Notes: generated from the letters alone by a model not told the origin. Shown: positions 45,509 to 54,965, counted from the stretch's first letter. The stretch is 64,000 nt of DNA from an uncultured cyanobacterium (GCA_946221495.1 CAMIFA010000003.1:1-64000); one strand, 5' to 3'. A program made the numbers and translations.

Positions 45509-47251
45509 TCAGGCAGGATAAATCCGCAAGCGACGGTTAGGTTCATCGCCAAAGCTATTCGACTTCAGGCGATAATGTTCCACAAGTTCGTGCTGCATTT
45601 TCCGCACTTTAGCCGAGCGGGGTAGTAACTCTACAGGCTGTCCTTTGGGAATTACAATCTGCTCTACGGCAAGTCTAGCTTCTTCTAGGGCATCAATTTC
45701 ATCTTCACTACCATTTTGACTAAACAAGCTAAGTTCGCGTTCATCGGTTGCATCAGGTTCATCTATATTCAACAATCGCCGCAAGCTGCGAGTAATTTGC
45801 GGAATGGTACTAGCTTTAATCATGTGGATGGGAACCTGACGTACTCGCGCAATGTGGCGTAACTTGGAGTGGTTTTTGACGTGCGATCGCAGTGCTAAAA
45901 TTGCATCCGCACTATCAATATCTTTAGTCAGGACTACGGGTAAGTTGAGTACCTGGATTACCTGTTCCAACTGGTGGCGGCTAACACCATACGGGTAAAC
46001 GTGCAACGGCAAATCTTCGCCATTAGGTCCAGGGCTTTGAGTAAAATAACCAAAGCGATCGCTCTGCTCGAAAGACTCATTCAGCAATCGCTCAAATTCT
46101 CGTTCTCCTACTGGTTCGCGCTCCTTAGCGGGAGACAGTGGTAACATTTGTCCATCTGCACGCCATCCTGTTACTTTTAACCCAGGCTCAAGCCGAGAGG
46201 CAAGCGATAAACTTTCTTCCCCTCTTAGCTCTTGTCCCATACTCCTTACTGGCGGCGCTTCCCGAGTAATTGTCACCGAGCCGTTGTCATTCACTGTTCT
46301 CACTTGCGGCGATGGCTGACGACCCCGCAGCAGGCTGTCTACAGTATCAGCAACACTTTCATGCACCACCCAGCGCTGGCGTTCCGACATTTCTACGGCA
46401 ATTTCAAATGTTGGCGGAGCTTTGCGTTCTAAGACTGTTTTTTGACTGCGCCGCCGTCTAGCTTCGTCGTCTCCAAGTGTTACCGCTTGGATACCACCAA
46501 CTAAATCAGATAGTGTGGGGTTTTTGATCAAGTTTTCGATTTGGTTGCCGTGAGCAGTTCCTACTAGTTGCACACCACGTTCCGCGATCGTCCGCGCAGC
46601 AAGAGCTTCAAGTTCTGTACCAATTTCATCAATCACAATCACTTCTGGCATATGGTTTTCCACTGCCTCAATCATCACTTGATGCTGGAGTTCTGGACGT
46701 GCTACTTGCATCCGTCGGGCGCGACCAATTGCTGGGTGAGGCACATCACCATCTCCGGCAATTTCGTTAGAAGTGTCAATAATCACGACACGCTTGTTCA
46801 GTTCATCTGCAAGAACACGAGCAATTTCCCGCAGAGCAGTTGTTTTACCCACACCTGGGCGACCGAGCATCAAAATTGATTGCCCAGTTTCCACTAAGTC
46901 ACGGATCATGTGAATTGTTCCGTAGACAGCGCGACCAACACGGCAGGTTAGACCAATAATTTTACCCGTCCTGTTTCTAATGGCGCTGATCCGGTGCAGA
47001 GTCTGGGCAATTCCGGCGCGGTTATCCCCGCCAAATTCTCCTACTCGCTGGATACAATCATTTAGCTGTGCTTGAGAAACCAATGTTTCGGAAAGGTACT
47101 CTGCTGCTAACGGGAAGCGAGCTTCTGGGCGACGACCCAGATCCATAACTACTTCAATTAAACTGTCTAGATTAGGGTGCTGCTCTAAAATCAGTTGAAG
47201 TTCTTTCGGTAAAATGTCTAGCAATTTTTGGAGGTCGTCTGTAATCGTCAT
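45509..47251 (-). CDS. Ycf45-like AAA ATPase with C-terminal R3H domain
   Basis: The 580-residue protein has a Walker A motif GRPGVGKTT (residues 130-138), VVIIDTSNEIAGDGDVPHPA and the Walker B EVIVIDEIGTELEALAARTI. These match the plastid Ycf45 / sporulation SpoIIIAA-type ATPases. A middle region follows, and the C-terminus carries an R3H-type RNA/ssDNA-binding motif (RKMQHELVEHYRL). It is probably a nucleic-acid-binding ATPase of unknown cellular role, conserved in cyanobacteria and many plastids. ldpA lies just upstream on the same strand (50-bp gap), so they may form an operon. Confidence 0.9.
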   Translation of the reverse strand: MTITDDLQKLLDILPKELQLILEQHPNLDSLIEVVMDLGRRPEARFPLAAEYLSETLVSQAQLNDCIQRVGEFGGDNRAGIAQTLHRISAIRNRTGKIIGLTCRVGRAVYGTIHMIRDLVETGQSILMLGRPGVGKTTALREIARVLADELNKRVVIIDTSNEIAGDGDVPHPAIGRARRMQVARPELQHQVMIEAVENHMPEVIVIDEIGTELEALAARTIAERGVQLVGTAHGNQIENLIKNPTLSDLVGGIQAVTLGDDEARRRRSQKTVLERKAPPTFEIAVEMSERQRWVVHESVADTVDSLLRGRQPSPQVRTVNDNGSVTITREAPPVRSMGQELRGEESLSLASRLEPGLKVTGWRADGQMLPLSPAKEREPVGEREFERLLNESFEQSDRFGYFTQSPGPNGEDLPLHVYPYGVSRHQLEQVIQVLNLPVVLTKDIDSADAILALRSHVKNHSKLRHIARVRQVPIHMIKASTIPQITRSLRRLLNIDEPDATDERELSLFSQNGSEDEIDALEEARLAVEQIVIPKGQPVELLPRSAKVRKMQHELVEHYRLKSNSFGDEPNRRLRIYPA

Positions 47252-47301
47252 GCTTCCTAAAGTGACGTTAATAGCGATTTGGAGAACGTAAAAGAGCCTT
47301 T

Positions 47302-48456
47302 TTAGCCTGGCAATGACTTAATTTGAGCAACGAGAGAATCAGCAAGTGCTACAGCCTGCGAAAGTAATTGAGGTTCTGACTCTAAGCGAATCGGCATAAT
47401 ATTATGTTTATTCATTTCTATTGTCTCTAATTGAGCGAGAATCGGTGATAGTAAAACGCGCGCATAGCTACCGTAAGCAATACCAGAAATAGCTGATTGA
47501 GAGTAAGAGGCGGAGCTAACAATGCGCTTGTTCCCTTGTCTCCTTGTCTCCTTGTCCCCTTGTCCTGCTTTTACTGTCTTAAGTAATCCGGCTGCTCTCA
47601 GTTTGGTAACAGTGTAGCTATTTGTTCCGCCTGCTAACTGTACATAACCGGGTAAGTTGGCAGCTAAAACTTTTTGAGCTAATTTCACAGCTGCCAAAGT
47701 TGTGCCATCACCAATGTCACCGCTCATCGGTCGCCCGTCAGTCTGCCAGATTAAGGGGCAAGGAAGCGGGGTAATTAAGTTATAAAGGCTCCAAAGGTAA
47801 TCAATCATGCCTTGTCCATCAGGACAGCTTATTGCTACTAGCTTAAGTCTATTTATCCAAGGTGCGATCGCCTTCCATAAGCGTTCAAATTCTGTCTCGC
47901 GCCCTACTTGAGTATGAATTTCGATTGCATCTATCCCTGTTGATAATATTAAAGGTGCAATTTCTGCTGGTGTTGATACATAAGAGCGGGTATAAATCAA
48001 CTGTTGCGGACAAATGGGTAAACACCGACCACAACCATAGCAGCGCTCTGGCACTACTCCCGAAGCTTCATTGCCCTGAAAAATAATCGCCCCAGCCGGA
48101 CAAATTCTTTCGCAAGGTCGGGGGCAGTCTGGGGGACAATCAGCTGAGTTAAACTGAGCTTTGCGAAAATGGGGATCTTGTCCATCGTTCAAGCTCACCA
48201 TCAACAGAGGTAATTGGGGCGATCGCCATCCTTGACTTTGGTTAGCAGCCATTATGTCACTAGCAACTTGTAGCGCTTCCTGAGCTGCTGCAATTACAGC
48301 CGAGTCAGCTGCCACATCAATACAGTCAGCACCAGCTAATGTATAAGCCAATGTTAAATTTCTAACCGCAGGTAGATGTTGAAAGCTAGCACCGCAGATC
48401 AGCTTGAACCAGTGTCCTGCCTTTAATGAATCTAAGGGTTTGTACAGATTGCTCAC
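47302..48456 (-). CDS. ldpA: Light-dependent period protein LdpA
   Basis: LdpA is an iron-sulfur protein that passes redox (light) state to the circadian clock in Synechococcus elongatus, changing period length. The 384-residue product has the two cysteine clusters: C107, C111, C115, C119 (ADCPPDCPRPCERICPAGAI) and C139, C142, C145, C149 (CYGCGRCLPICPQQL). These bind two 4Fe-4S clusters. A barrel-like domain follows (STGIDAIEIHTQVGRETEF). Residues 297-311 (AGQGDKETRRQGNK) are encoded by an octamer repeat invading the gene in frame. It is transcribed towards the ycf45 homologue. Confidence 0.93.
   Translation of the reverse strand: MSNLYKPLDSLKAGHWFKLICGASFQHLPAVRNLTLAYTLAGADCIDVAADSAVIAAAQEALQVASDIMAANQSQGWRSPQLPLLMVSLNDGQDPHFRKAQFNSADCPPDCPRPCERICPAGAIIFQGNEASGVVPERCYGCGRCLPICPQQLIYTRSYVSTPAEIAPLILSTGIDAIEIHTQVGRETEFERLWKAIAPWINRLKLVAISCPDGQGMIDYLWSLYNLITPLPCPLIWQTDGRPMSGDIGDGTTLAAVKLAQKVLAANLPGYVQLAGGTNSYTVTKLRAAGLLKTVKAGQGDKETRRQGNKRIVSSASYSQSAISGIAYGSYARVLLSPILAQLETIEMNKHNIMPIRLESEPQLLSQAVALADSLVAQIKSLPG
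47533..47566. repeat. Octamer tandem repeat inside the ldpA coding sequence
   Basis: Four CCCCTTGT/CTCCTTGT-type 8-bp units, read on the minus strand, encode GQGDKETRRQGNK. The insertion is in frame because the inserted length is a multiple of three overall, although each unit shifts the frame. Confidence 0.85.
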
Positions 48457-48624
48457 ACTTCCATGCTAATGTGTGACTCCCAAAATTAGCAGGTCTTAAG
48501 CTAAATTCTACCTAAATAGTCATTAGTCACCAGGGAAGAAGGATTCTGCATACCCAAGGTAGGCAAGAGGCGTGGAGGATATAACTAATGACCAAGGACT
48601 AATGACTCTGTGAAAGAGTTTGCT

Positions 48625-48964
48625 TTAGCTAATAATTGTTTGAGTAATGTCTGTGTCTACTAATAATCTTGCTGCGCCAATGTATTGATTTGTAAAGCAT
48701 ATTATCTACTCTAGTTGTGTCCAATAATTACCATCCTTGGGCAATAGAAGTTACTGCATCGTCACTATTATCCTTAATCACTAATTGGTTGGTTGTATGA
48801 GATAAATTCACCCCATCTAAGGAAGTGAAATTAAGACTGTTGTCACCAGTTCCGGTAATGTCGATTGTCTCAAAAGTAATAATTTTGGTGTTGGCAATAG
48901 CTGTTAAATCGAGATTAATATTGCTAGATTCAAATTGTCCCTGCTTAAAAACTAGGATAATTAT
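48625..48964 (-). pseudogene. Decayed C-terminal end of an RTX/repeat-type adhesin
   Basis: No ORF of size survives. The minus strand reads NINLDLTAIANTKIITFETI, then DITGTGDNSLNFTSLDGVNL, VIKDNSDDAVTSIAQGW, a TAA (48728-48730) and LLDTTRVDNMLY. With one extra base skipped (TACAAATCAATAC in place of TACAATCAATAC) it goes on YNQYIGAARLLVDTDITQTI and ends at 48625. This pattern of beta-rich GD- and VDTD-containing units is typical of the C-termini of very large cyanobacterial surface proteins. The upstream part is lost beyond a stop at 48965. Confidence 0.8.
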
Positions 48965-49034
48965 CTAAAAATAGGTAAATGAAAGAAAGTTTTAAGCAAA
49001 GCAATTGAATAAATAAATCAGCTAATTAATAGTT

Positions 49035-49331
49035 ATGAGAGCCAGAATAGAGAATATGGTTGTTTTCCTTAATAAAGAGGATGTGCCAGAGTTTAAAAAA
49101 GGTGGCTCTGTAGTGCGAAATAGTTATTTTTGGGCGCTACGCTCAATTGCAGGGCAAGCTTCGCGTTATCGTGACTGGGAATACGAATCAGAGGTATGGC
49201 TAGCACTTTCTAGAATGCTGCTGTCTTTTAGTGAGTCTGGCTATCTTGGTTTTAAAGAAACTACTCTAGAGTTTGAGCGATCGCAAGGGGAAATTCCACC
49301 TGAACTGCGACCTGTCGCAACTTGGGAGTAA
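49035..49331 (+). CDS. Conserved hypothetical protein, 98 residues
   Basis: The product (MRARIENMVVFLNKEDVPEF) has a compact helical C-terminus (SEVWLALSRMLLSFSESGYL) and ends PPELRPVATWE. It has no membrane segment, no Cys and no recognised motif. It reads as a well-folded cytoplasmic protein. A start at M8 (MVVFLNK, 49056) is possible. It stands alone; the ancestral adhesin end lies before it in the opposite direction. Confidence 0.6.
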   Translation: MRARIENMVVFLNKEDVPEFKKGGSVVRNSYFWALRSIAGQASRYRDWEYESEVWLALSRMLLSFSESGYLGFKETTLEFERSQGEIPPELRPVATWE

Positions 49332-49588
49332 CTTACTTTTAATACCAACACTAGCCCTATTGCCTTGCTGGGAAATCTCTGTTATTGCGGCGCTGAGATT
49401 TTTAATAGGTTGCTCGACACAGACAGGATTTTTTGTTAGTATATTCTTATAATAGAAATCTGTTCAAAAATTTTATTTGCGCTAATATCTCCATTATAAA
49501 ATAATAGCAAAAAGTGGCTAGAAGCGCCAGCGTAAAGTAACATTTTGTCTTATAGCTATTCAGTAGCTAAATTTTTAGCTTTACTAAC

Positions 49589-50485
49589 CTAAGAAATTGG
49601 CTCAAAAACCATTTGGGGAATAAGTAGTTGCCCATCTGGGGAATTGGCTAATCGAGCAATGCCTAAAAAATGACCGTCTTGATGGTGAATTGAGATATCG
49701 GTAGAGAAATTAGCTAAATCGTTCCAGAGGACGCGCTGACCTTGACACCATTTTTGGGCAGTTGTTGATGGTAGTGTAATAGAACTAAGGTGTTGCAACA
49801 GAGCTGCTGGTGGAATCGGGTTGAAACTTCCTTGTTGTAGAGCAACTTCTAATTGATCAAGAGTCAGACTATTTATTAAATCAAAGCCACTACTGGCAGT
49901 ACGAGTCAAAGCGGCGAGAGTGCCACCAGTTTGTAGCACTGCACCTAAGTCACGCGAGATCGCCCGAATATAAGTACCAGCACCACAAGCGATCGCTATA
50001 TCCAATTGAGGAAAATCTCCATCGCGCCAGTCCAAAATTTCAATGTTGAACACATCAACTGTTCGCGCCGCAACTTCAATTTTTTTCCCAGCTCGTGCTA
50101 ACTCGTACAAACGTTTACCCTGTACTTGAATTGCGCTGTAACTAGGCGGAATCTGCTCAATTTTTCCTTCAAAGGATTTAAGCGCTGCTTTCACTGTTTC
50201 TAAACTTAATCCGGATACTGGCGCTTGTGTAATAATTTCTCCTGCTAAATCATCTGTTGTGGTAGTAATACCTAGTTGAATCGTTGCTTTATAAGCCTTG
50301 TCTTGCCGCAGATATTGTAATAGTCGCGTTGCCTTACCCAAAGCAAGTGGTAAAACTCCTGTAGCAGCTGGATCTAAAGTTCCTCCATGTCCTACACGCT
50401 TAAGTTGCATTAGCCGTCGTACCCGCGCTACGCAATCATGAGACGTAAATCCAACTGGCTTGTTTAAATTTAGGAAACCTTGCAC
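49589..50485 (-). CDS. truB: tRNA pseudouridine(55) synthase TruB
   Basis: TruB converts U55 of the tRNA T loop to pseudouridine. The 298-residue protein has [20 protein letters not shown] and the catalytic Asp in [20 protein letters not shown] (about D38). Then come [20 protein letters not shown], a [20 protein letters not shown] segment, the [20 protein letters not shown] motif and the C-terminal PUA-like domain ([20 protein letters not shown]). The start is GTG/TTG or ATG at 50485. It is monocistronic; a heptamer repeat lies upstream. Confidence 0.93.
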   Translation of the reverse strand: MQGFLNLNKPVGFTSHDCVARVRRLMQLKRVGHGGTLDPAATGVLPLALGKATRLLQYLRQDKAYKATIQLGITTTTDDLAGEIITQAPVSGLSLETVKAALKSFEGKIEQIPPSYSAIQVQGKRLYELARAGKKIEVAARTVDVFNIEILDWRDGDFPQLDIAIACGAGTYIRAISRDLGAVLQTGGTLAALTRTASSGFDLINSLTLDQLEVALQQGSFNPIPPAALLQHLSSITLPSTTAQKWCQGQRVLWNDLANFSTDISIHHQDGHFLGIARLANSPDGQLLIPQMVFEPIS

Positions 50486-50566
50486 GTATTGGTATTATAG
50501 CAAGACGGATTCAGATTAGGACAGTCTAATCAGCGCTCCTCATTGAGCTATAAGCCTTTTAAAAAA

Positions 50567-50590
50567 GCTGATAGCTGATAGCTGATAGCT
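50567..50590. repeat. Heptanucleotide tandem repeat (GCTGATA)3
   Basis: Three perfect GCTGATA units plus a partial one lie in the spacer upstream of truB. Confidence 0.8.
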
Positions 50591-50665
50591 AATTGCTATA
50601 TCAGCAGAGGATTACCTAAATCTTCCCTAAAAAATATAACGTTTTTTGTAGGTTGTAGTAAAACT

Positions 50666-50899
50666 TTAAAGAAAATGACAGGAGAGTAGGGCATAGGTGT
50701 AGTTGCTGCTCTCAATTGTTACAGTTACTGAATCTGTAGCAATCAAATCCTCAACATTGGAGCAAATTATCACGTCGTTAGTTTGGAACAATTTGGACAA
50801 TATTTTATCTATGCTATCTTCTTGTCCGTCTGGGTTATTGCTGTGACCTACTCCAGATAGTAGCAACAGAACAAGTAACCATTGTGTTAATTTAATCAT
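50666..50899 (-). CDS. Small possible secreted protein, 77 residues
   Basis: The product begins MIKLTQWLLVLLLLSGVGHS, a clear signal peptide, followed by NNPDGQEDSIDKILSKLFQT and a beta-like stretch (TDSVTVTIESSNYTYALLSC) ending CHFL. Two Cys in the mature part could form a disulfide. No family is recognised and no strong ribosome site precedes it, so it could be a chance ORF; the good signal peptide argues for a real gene. Confidence 0.5.
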   Translation of the reverse strand: MIKLTQWLLVLLLLSGVGHSNNPDGQEDSIDKILSKLFQTNDVIICSNVEDLIATDSVTVTIESSNYTYALLSCHFL

Positions 50900-50982
50900 C
50901 TAATCATAGCTGCCTTGACGCGATCGCTGTATACACAAAACACGAAATACAATGAGCCTAATAAGAAATTCGGTATATAGAG

Positions 50983-51210
50983 ATGAAGCAGCTAACTAGA
51001 ATCACTTTCAATTCAGCAGTAATGGGTGGTAAACCTTGTATTAGAGGCTTGCGAGTAACTGTTGGTATGGTAATCGGGCTAATGGCATCGGGACACTCTA
51101 CAGCAGAGATTTTAGCAGCCTATCCATACTTAGAAGCGGAAGACCTGCGCGAAGCGTTAGCTTATGCGGCTTGGCGTGTAGAAGAGAGAGAATTACCCCT
51201 GATAAAGTGA
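50983..51210 (+). CDS. DUF433 antitoxin (VapB-like)
   Basis: The 75-residue protein is a typical DUF433 member: RITFNSAVMGGKPCIRGLRV, TVGMVIGLMASGHSTAEILA, then YPYLEAEDLREALAYAAWRV. These small helix-turn-helix proteins are antitoxins or repressors paired with DUF5615 PIN-like toxins. Its stop overlaps the toxin start by four bases (GTGA at 51207-51210), which is the normal arrangement for a coupled toxin-antitoxin operon. It should bind its own promoter and neutralise the toxin. Confidence 0.88.
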   Translation: MKQLTRITFNSAVMGGKPCIRGLRVTVGMVIGLMASGHSTAEILAAYPYLEAEDLREALAYAAWRVEERELPLIK

Positions 51211-51575
51211 AAATCCTCATTGACATGAATCTTTCCCCTACATGGTGTGAGGTGTTTGCAAAAAATGATTTTGAGGCAGTCCACTGGTCTAGTATTGGCG
51301 ATCCACGAGCAGAAGATCGTACTCTTATGGAGTGGGCGCGTGCTAATGGTTATGTGGTTTTCACCCATGACTTAGATTTTGGGGCAATACTAACTGCTAC
51401 TCAAGCTGCAAGCCCCAGTGTTGTTCAAGTTCGTACTCAAGATACTTTGCCAGCTAGCATAGGGAACTTGGTTATTGAGGCATTGCGTCAGTTTGAGTCT
51501 GAGTTAAAAGAGGGTGCTTTGCTGATCTTAGATGAAAATCGCTCCAGGGTTCGAATTCTGCCAATATCACGATAA
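51207..51575 (+). CDS. DUF5615 PIN-like toxin
   Basis: The frame extends back to a TTG at 51171, but GTG 51207 overlaps the antitoxin stop and starts exactly at VKILIDMNLSPTWCEVFAKN, so it is the true start; the product has 122 residues. PIN-like acidic residues are the D in LIDMNLSP, then DPRAEDRTLMEWA and VVFTHDLDFG (paired Asp). The predicted function is a metal-dependent RNase that stops translation when free of the antitoxin. The target RNA is unknown. Confidence 0.87.
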   Translation: MKILIDMNLSPTWCEVFAKNDFEAVHWSSIGDPRAEDRTLMEWARANGYVVFTHDLDFGAILTATQAASPSVVQVRTQDTLPASIGNLVIEALRQFESELKEGALLILDENRSRVRILPISR

Positions 51576-51592
51576 AAATGCGAGGTAGTTAT

Positions 51593-53992
51593 CTATTCCA
51601 CTCGTTCTAGTTGAGCAATTCTAGGGTCAATAATTTTTTGTCCCAGACTAGGAAACTTAATTGCTAGAGAGATTTTATTACCTGCGCCGAAGATATGGGT
51701 TATTTCACCGATACCAAAGGTTTTGTGGAGAATGCGATCGCCTACTTGCCAATGAAGCTGACTTGTAGAAACGCCGGGAATATCTTGACTGCTACGCCCC
51801 GAGTTTATTGGCGCGACATTACGTGATCGCTCTCGACTAGGGTACTGATTGTAACTACTAGTAGACTGTCTAGAAGTTAATAATTCTTCTGGTAATTCTT
51901 TGAGAAACTGGGAAGAAACGGCAGGTTCGCGGGAACCGTACAAACGACGCTCCCGCGCATGAGAAATATACAACTGATCAATCGCACGAGTTATACCTAC
52001 ATAACACAAACGGCGCTCTTCTTCTAAAGCATTGGGATCGTCTAAAGAGCGGAAGTTAGGAAATAACCCTTGCTCTAGCCCTACAAGAAACACAACCGGA
52101 AATTCTAGTCCTTTAGAAGCGTGTAGCGTTAACAGTGAAACTGCTGTTTGTCCTTCTTTTAAGTTATCCAAGTCAGAAGTTAGGGCGGTACTTTCAAGAA
52201 AGGCGCTTAAAGAAGTCGCGTCTTCGGTTTCTTCTTCAAATTGCAATACGGCGTTATAAAGTTCTTGGACGTTTTGCAATCTATCTAGGCTTTCGTCTGT
52301 TCCCTGATTTTGCAAATCTCGGACATAACCGGAGTCTTCCAGCACTCCTTGGACAATTTCTGATGGTTTAGTGTCCGTTTGTGCTTGCCAGTGGCGAATT
52401 AGTTGCGTAAAGCTGTTAACACCTTTAGAGGAGCGTCCTGCCAGTGTATTAACTGATGTTTCATCACTGAGGATTTCCCACAGAGGCAAGTTTAATTGTT
52501 GGGCAGCGTTGATTAGTGCATCAATCGTGGCTTTACCAATGCCGCGACGTGGAGTATTAATTACTCGTAACAAACTAAGAGTATCAAACGGATTGACAAT
52601 AGCACGTAGATATGCAATTACGTCTTTAATTTCTTTGCGATCGTAAAACTTCAACCCGCCGACAATTGTATAAGGAATGCCTGATCGCACTAATGATTCT
52701 TCAAATGGGCGAGACTGAGCATTAGTCCGATAAAGAATAGCGAAACTACCCCAGTGCATCTCTGCATCTTGGCGTTCTATTGAACGTAGTTGATTGACGA
52801 CAAATTGAGCTTCCGCAATTTCATCCTCCGCTTTGTAAAGATAAATCTGCTCACCTGCGCCGCGTGTAGGTTTAAGAACTTTATCAATGCGTTGCGTATT
52901 ATTTGAAATTAACTCATTAGCTGCTGCTAAAATATTTTCTCTAGAACGATAGTTTTCCTCTAGCTTTACCATTGTGCGCGTGTCTTCGTCAGGTAAGCCG
53001 TCGCCAAAATCTTCTTGAAATTCCAGTAGAATTGTAAAGTCTGCCATCCGAAACGAATAGATAGATTGATCGGCATCACCTACTACAAAAACAGAGCGAT
53101 TTTCCCAATTCCACTGATTCTTTCTAGTTTCGCCATTTGTTACTAATAAGCGAATTAAATCGTATTGAATCCGGTTCGTATCTTGATATTCATCTACTAA
53201 AATATGGCGAAATTTCTGATGCCAGTAGCCTAATACTTGCTCATTTTGTTCAAATAGTCGTACCGGAACTAGAATTAAATCATCAAAATCTAAAGCGTTG
53301 TTTGTTGCTAAAGCATTTTGATAGTAACTATAAACTTCGGCAATTACTCGTCCGCGATAAGTTGGCTGTTCTTTCTCAAAGTCTTGGGGTGATAAACCTT
53401 GGTTTTTGGCATTGCTGATCGTGTAGCGGACAGAACGCGGTTCAAATTTTTTGTCATCCAAATTTAGTTGTTTAGTGACAATTTCTTTAACTAAGCTTTG
53501 AGCATCGGATTCATCAAAAATGGAAAAGTTACGATTCCAGCGTCGTCCTTTGTCGTCTTGGTATTTTTCAATATCAAACCGTAAGATACGGGAAAATAAG
53601 CTGTGAAACGTGCCAATCCACAAATCTTTGATGTATGTTTTGTAAACGTGCGATGCCAAAGTGGCGCTGCCAAGGGCAGTACGCAGACTTGTTTGTTCAT
53701 GTTCTGCTAATTTTGCCAAAGGCTTACCATATTTCTGAACTGCTAGTTGTTCAGCAAATAATTTTTGAATGCGATCTTTCATCTCCCGCGCTGCTTTATT
53801 GGTAAAAGTTACAGCGAGGATATTTTCGGGATCGACGCGGTGCTTGAGAATTAGATTAGAAATACGATAAGTAAGCGCTCTGGTTTTACCGGAACCAGCT
53901 CCAGCAACCACTAATAAAGGACCGCAATAATGTTCTACTGCTTGGCGTTGACTGGGGTTGAGGTGACTAAGAAAATCAGTGGTTGTGGTCAT
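51593..53992 (-). CDS. pcrA: ATP-dependent DNA helicase PcrA/UvrD
   Basis: This superfamily 1A helicase unwinds DNA 3'-5' in repair, replication restart and removal of RecA filaments. The 799-residue protein has LNPSQRQAVEHYCGPLLVVA, the Walker A GAGSGKT (31-37), VTFTNKAAREMKDRI, motif II DEYQDTN, motif III GDADQSIYSF, LEENYRS, SLLTLHASKGLEFPVVFLVG and GLFP with EEERRLCYVGITRA. A Tudor-like C-terminal tail (WQVGDRILHKTFGIGEITHI) is typical of PcrA. It is a single-gene unit, convergent with the toxin-antitoxin pair. Confidence 0.95.
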   Translation of the reverse strand: MTTTTDFLSHLNPSQRQAVEHYCGPLLVVAGAGSGKTRALTYRISNLILKHRVDPENILAVTFTNKAAREMKDRIQKLFAEQLAVQKYGKPLAKLAEHEQTSLRTALGSATLASHVYKTYIKDLWIGTFHSLFSRILRFDIEKYQDDKGRRWNRNFSIFDESDAQSLVKEIVTKQLNLDDKKFEPRSVRYTISNAKNQGLSPQDFEKEQPTYRGRVIAEVYSYYQNALATNNALDFDDLILVPVRLFEQNEQVLGYWHQKFRHILVDEYQDTNRIQYDLIRLLVTNGETRKNQWNWENRSVFVVGDADQSIYSFRMADFTILLEFQEDFGDGLPDEDTRTMVKLEENYRSRENILAAANELISNNTQRIDKVLKPTRGAGEQIYLYKAEDEIAEAQFVVNQLRSIERQDAEMHWGSFAILYRTNAQSRPFEESLVRSGIPYTIVGGLKFYDRKEIKDVIAYLRAIVNPFDTLSLLRVINTPRRGIGKATIDALINAAQQLNLPLWEILSDETSVNTLAGRSSKGVNSFTQLIRHWQAQTDTKPSEIVQGVLEDSGYVRDLQNQGTDESLDRLQNVQELYNAVLQFEEETEDATSLSAFLESTALTSDLDNLKEGQTAVSLLTLHASKGLEFPVVFLVGLEQGLFPNFRSLDDPNALEEERRLCYVGITRAIDQLYISHARERRLYGSREPAVSSQFLKELPEELLTSRQSTSSYNQYPSRERSRNVAPINSGRSSQDIPGVSTSQLHWQVGDRILHKTFGIGEITHIFGAGNKISLAIKFPSLGQKIIDPRIAQLERVE

Positions 53993-54051
53993 AAGGTGTA
54001 AGATGTGCGATCGCGCTCATATTAACGCTTCACACATAGTATCTCTTGTTT

Positions 54052-54717
54052 TTAGAGATCATCTGGATTAACGCCAAGTTCTCGTAATTTCGCCGCTAGA
54101 CGTTCCGCTCGTTCAGCGCGTTCTTCGGCAGTGGGGATTCTTTTGCCAGCGTTGTCATACCAGTACAACCACTCACGGGTACGTGCTGTATAAGTGCCGC
54201 GCTCTCTACCAATTCCTAAGTTAATCTCAGGTAGCCATATAGGATTACCGTGCTGTAACACATACTCTCCATTTTCTAGCCGATACACTTCCAGAGGTTC
54301 TTTACGACGGCGACGGGGAGCATAAATTACGTAGTAGAGTACGCCTAGTTGAGCATATTGTTTTTTCTTTCGGCTGTACTCGCGGCTACGAGTTTTAGAA
54401 ACAACTTCCAGCATCAGAATTGGAATAATTCCATTTTCTTCCCAGAGAACGTAACTTAGCCGCAAGTCTTCGTCGAAAATCCGCTCTATTCCTAAACTTA
54501 AGAAGCCATCAGGTACTAGGGGAGGCTGATCGGGATCGTAATAAATGCCCATATCTACGCCAAAAAACCAATCGTTGCGATCTTGCCAAATCAGCGCCAG
54601 TACCCCATCTAGTAAGTTAGGAATTAGATTTTGCAGTTCATTATCCACAGGGGTATCGTCTGAGTCGGGTAATTCCTCAGCAGAAGGTAGGCAAGCAAGC
54701 GGATTGTACTTGAACAT
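54052..54717 (-). CDS. Uma2 (DUF820) family endonuclease-like protein, copy 2
   Basis: The 221-residue protein shares its N-terminus (YNPLACLPSAEELPDSDDTP) with the gene at 8904-9611. It has the Uma2 features LVPDGFLSLGIERI, ILMLEVVSKTRSREYSRKKK, YAQLGVLYYVIYAP and a C-terminal RELGVNPDDL, here with a shorter charged tail. It belongs to the same PD-(D/E)XK-like family and is a recent paralogue of the first copy. The role is unclear. Confidence 0.85.
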   Translation of the reverse strand: MFKYNPLACLPSAEELPDSDDTPVDNELQNLIPNLLDGVLALIWQDRNDWFFGVDMGIYYDPDQPPLVPDGFLSLGIERIFDEDLRLSYVLWEENGIIPILMLEVVSKTRSREYSRKKKQYAQLGVLYYVIYAPRRRRKEPLEVYRLENGEYVLQHGNPIWLPEINLGIGRERGTYTARTREWLYWYDNAGKRIPTAEERAERAERLAAKLRELGVNPDDL

Positions 54718-54774
54718 AAACCTTTGTCCTATGCTATGAGTCTATGTTATCTCTGCGGCTCTTGTGGGTGAGGT

Positions 54775-54807
54775 GGCGATGCCCCTTGGGCGGGCGAACG
54801 CCATCGC
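54775..54807. repeat. Small palindromic repeat (GGCGATG...CATCGC)
   Basis: GCGATG and CATCGC arms enclose GCCCCTTGGGCGGGCG-like sequence, one of the small GC-rich palindromes scattered in cyanobacterial spacers. It lies upstream of the second Uma2 gene. Confidence 0.55.
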
Positions 54808-54965
54808 GCTTGGATATCTTCAATAATTAATAACTTCCATTGCAGATACTAAAGAGGCTATTTATAAACTAAATTTGAGCAAAATCAATATCTTTAACAC
54901 CCAATCTTAAATCTGTGCTGTTATATATACTCATCATGAAAATTTTATAAAGGCACGGGAGCAGA

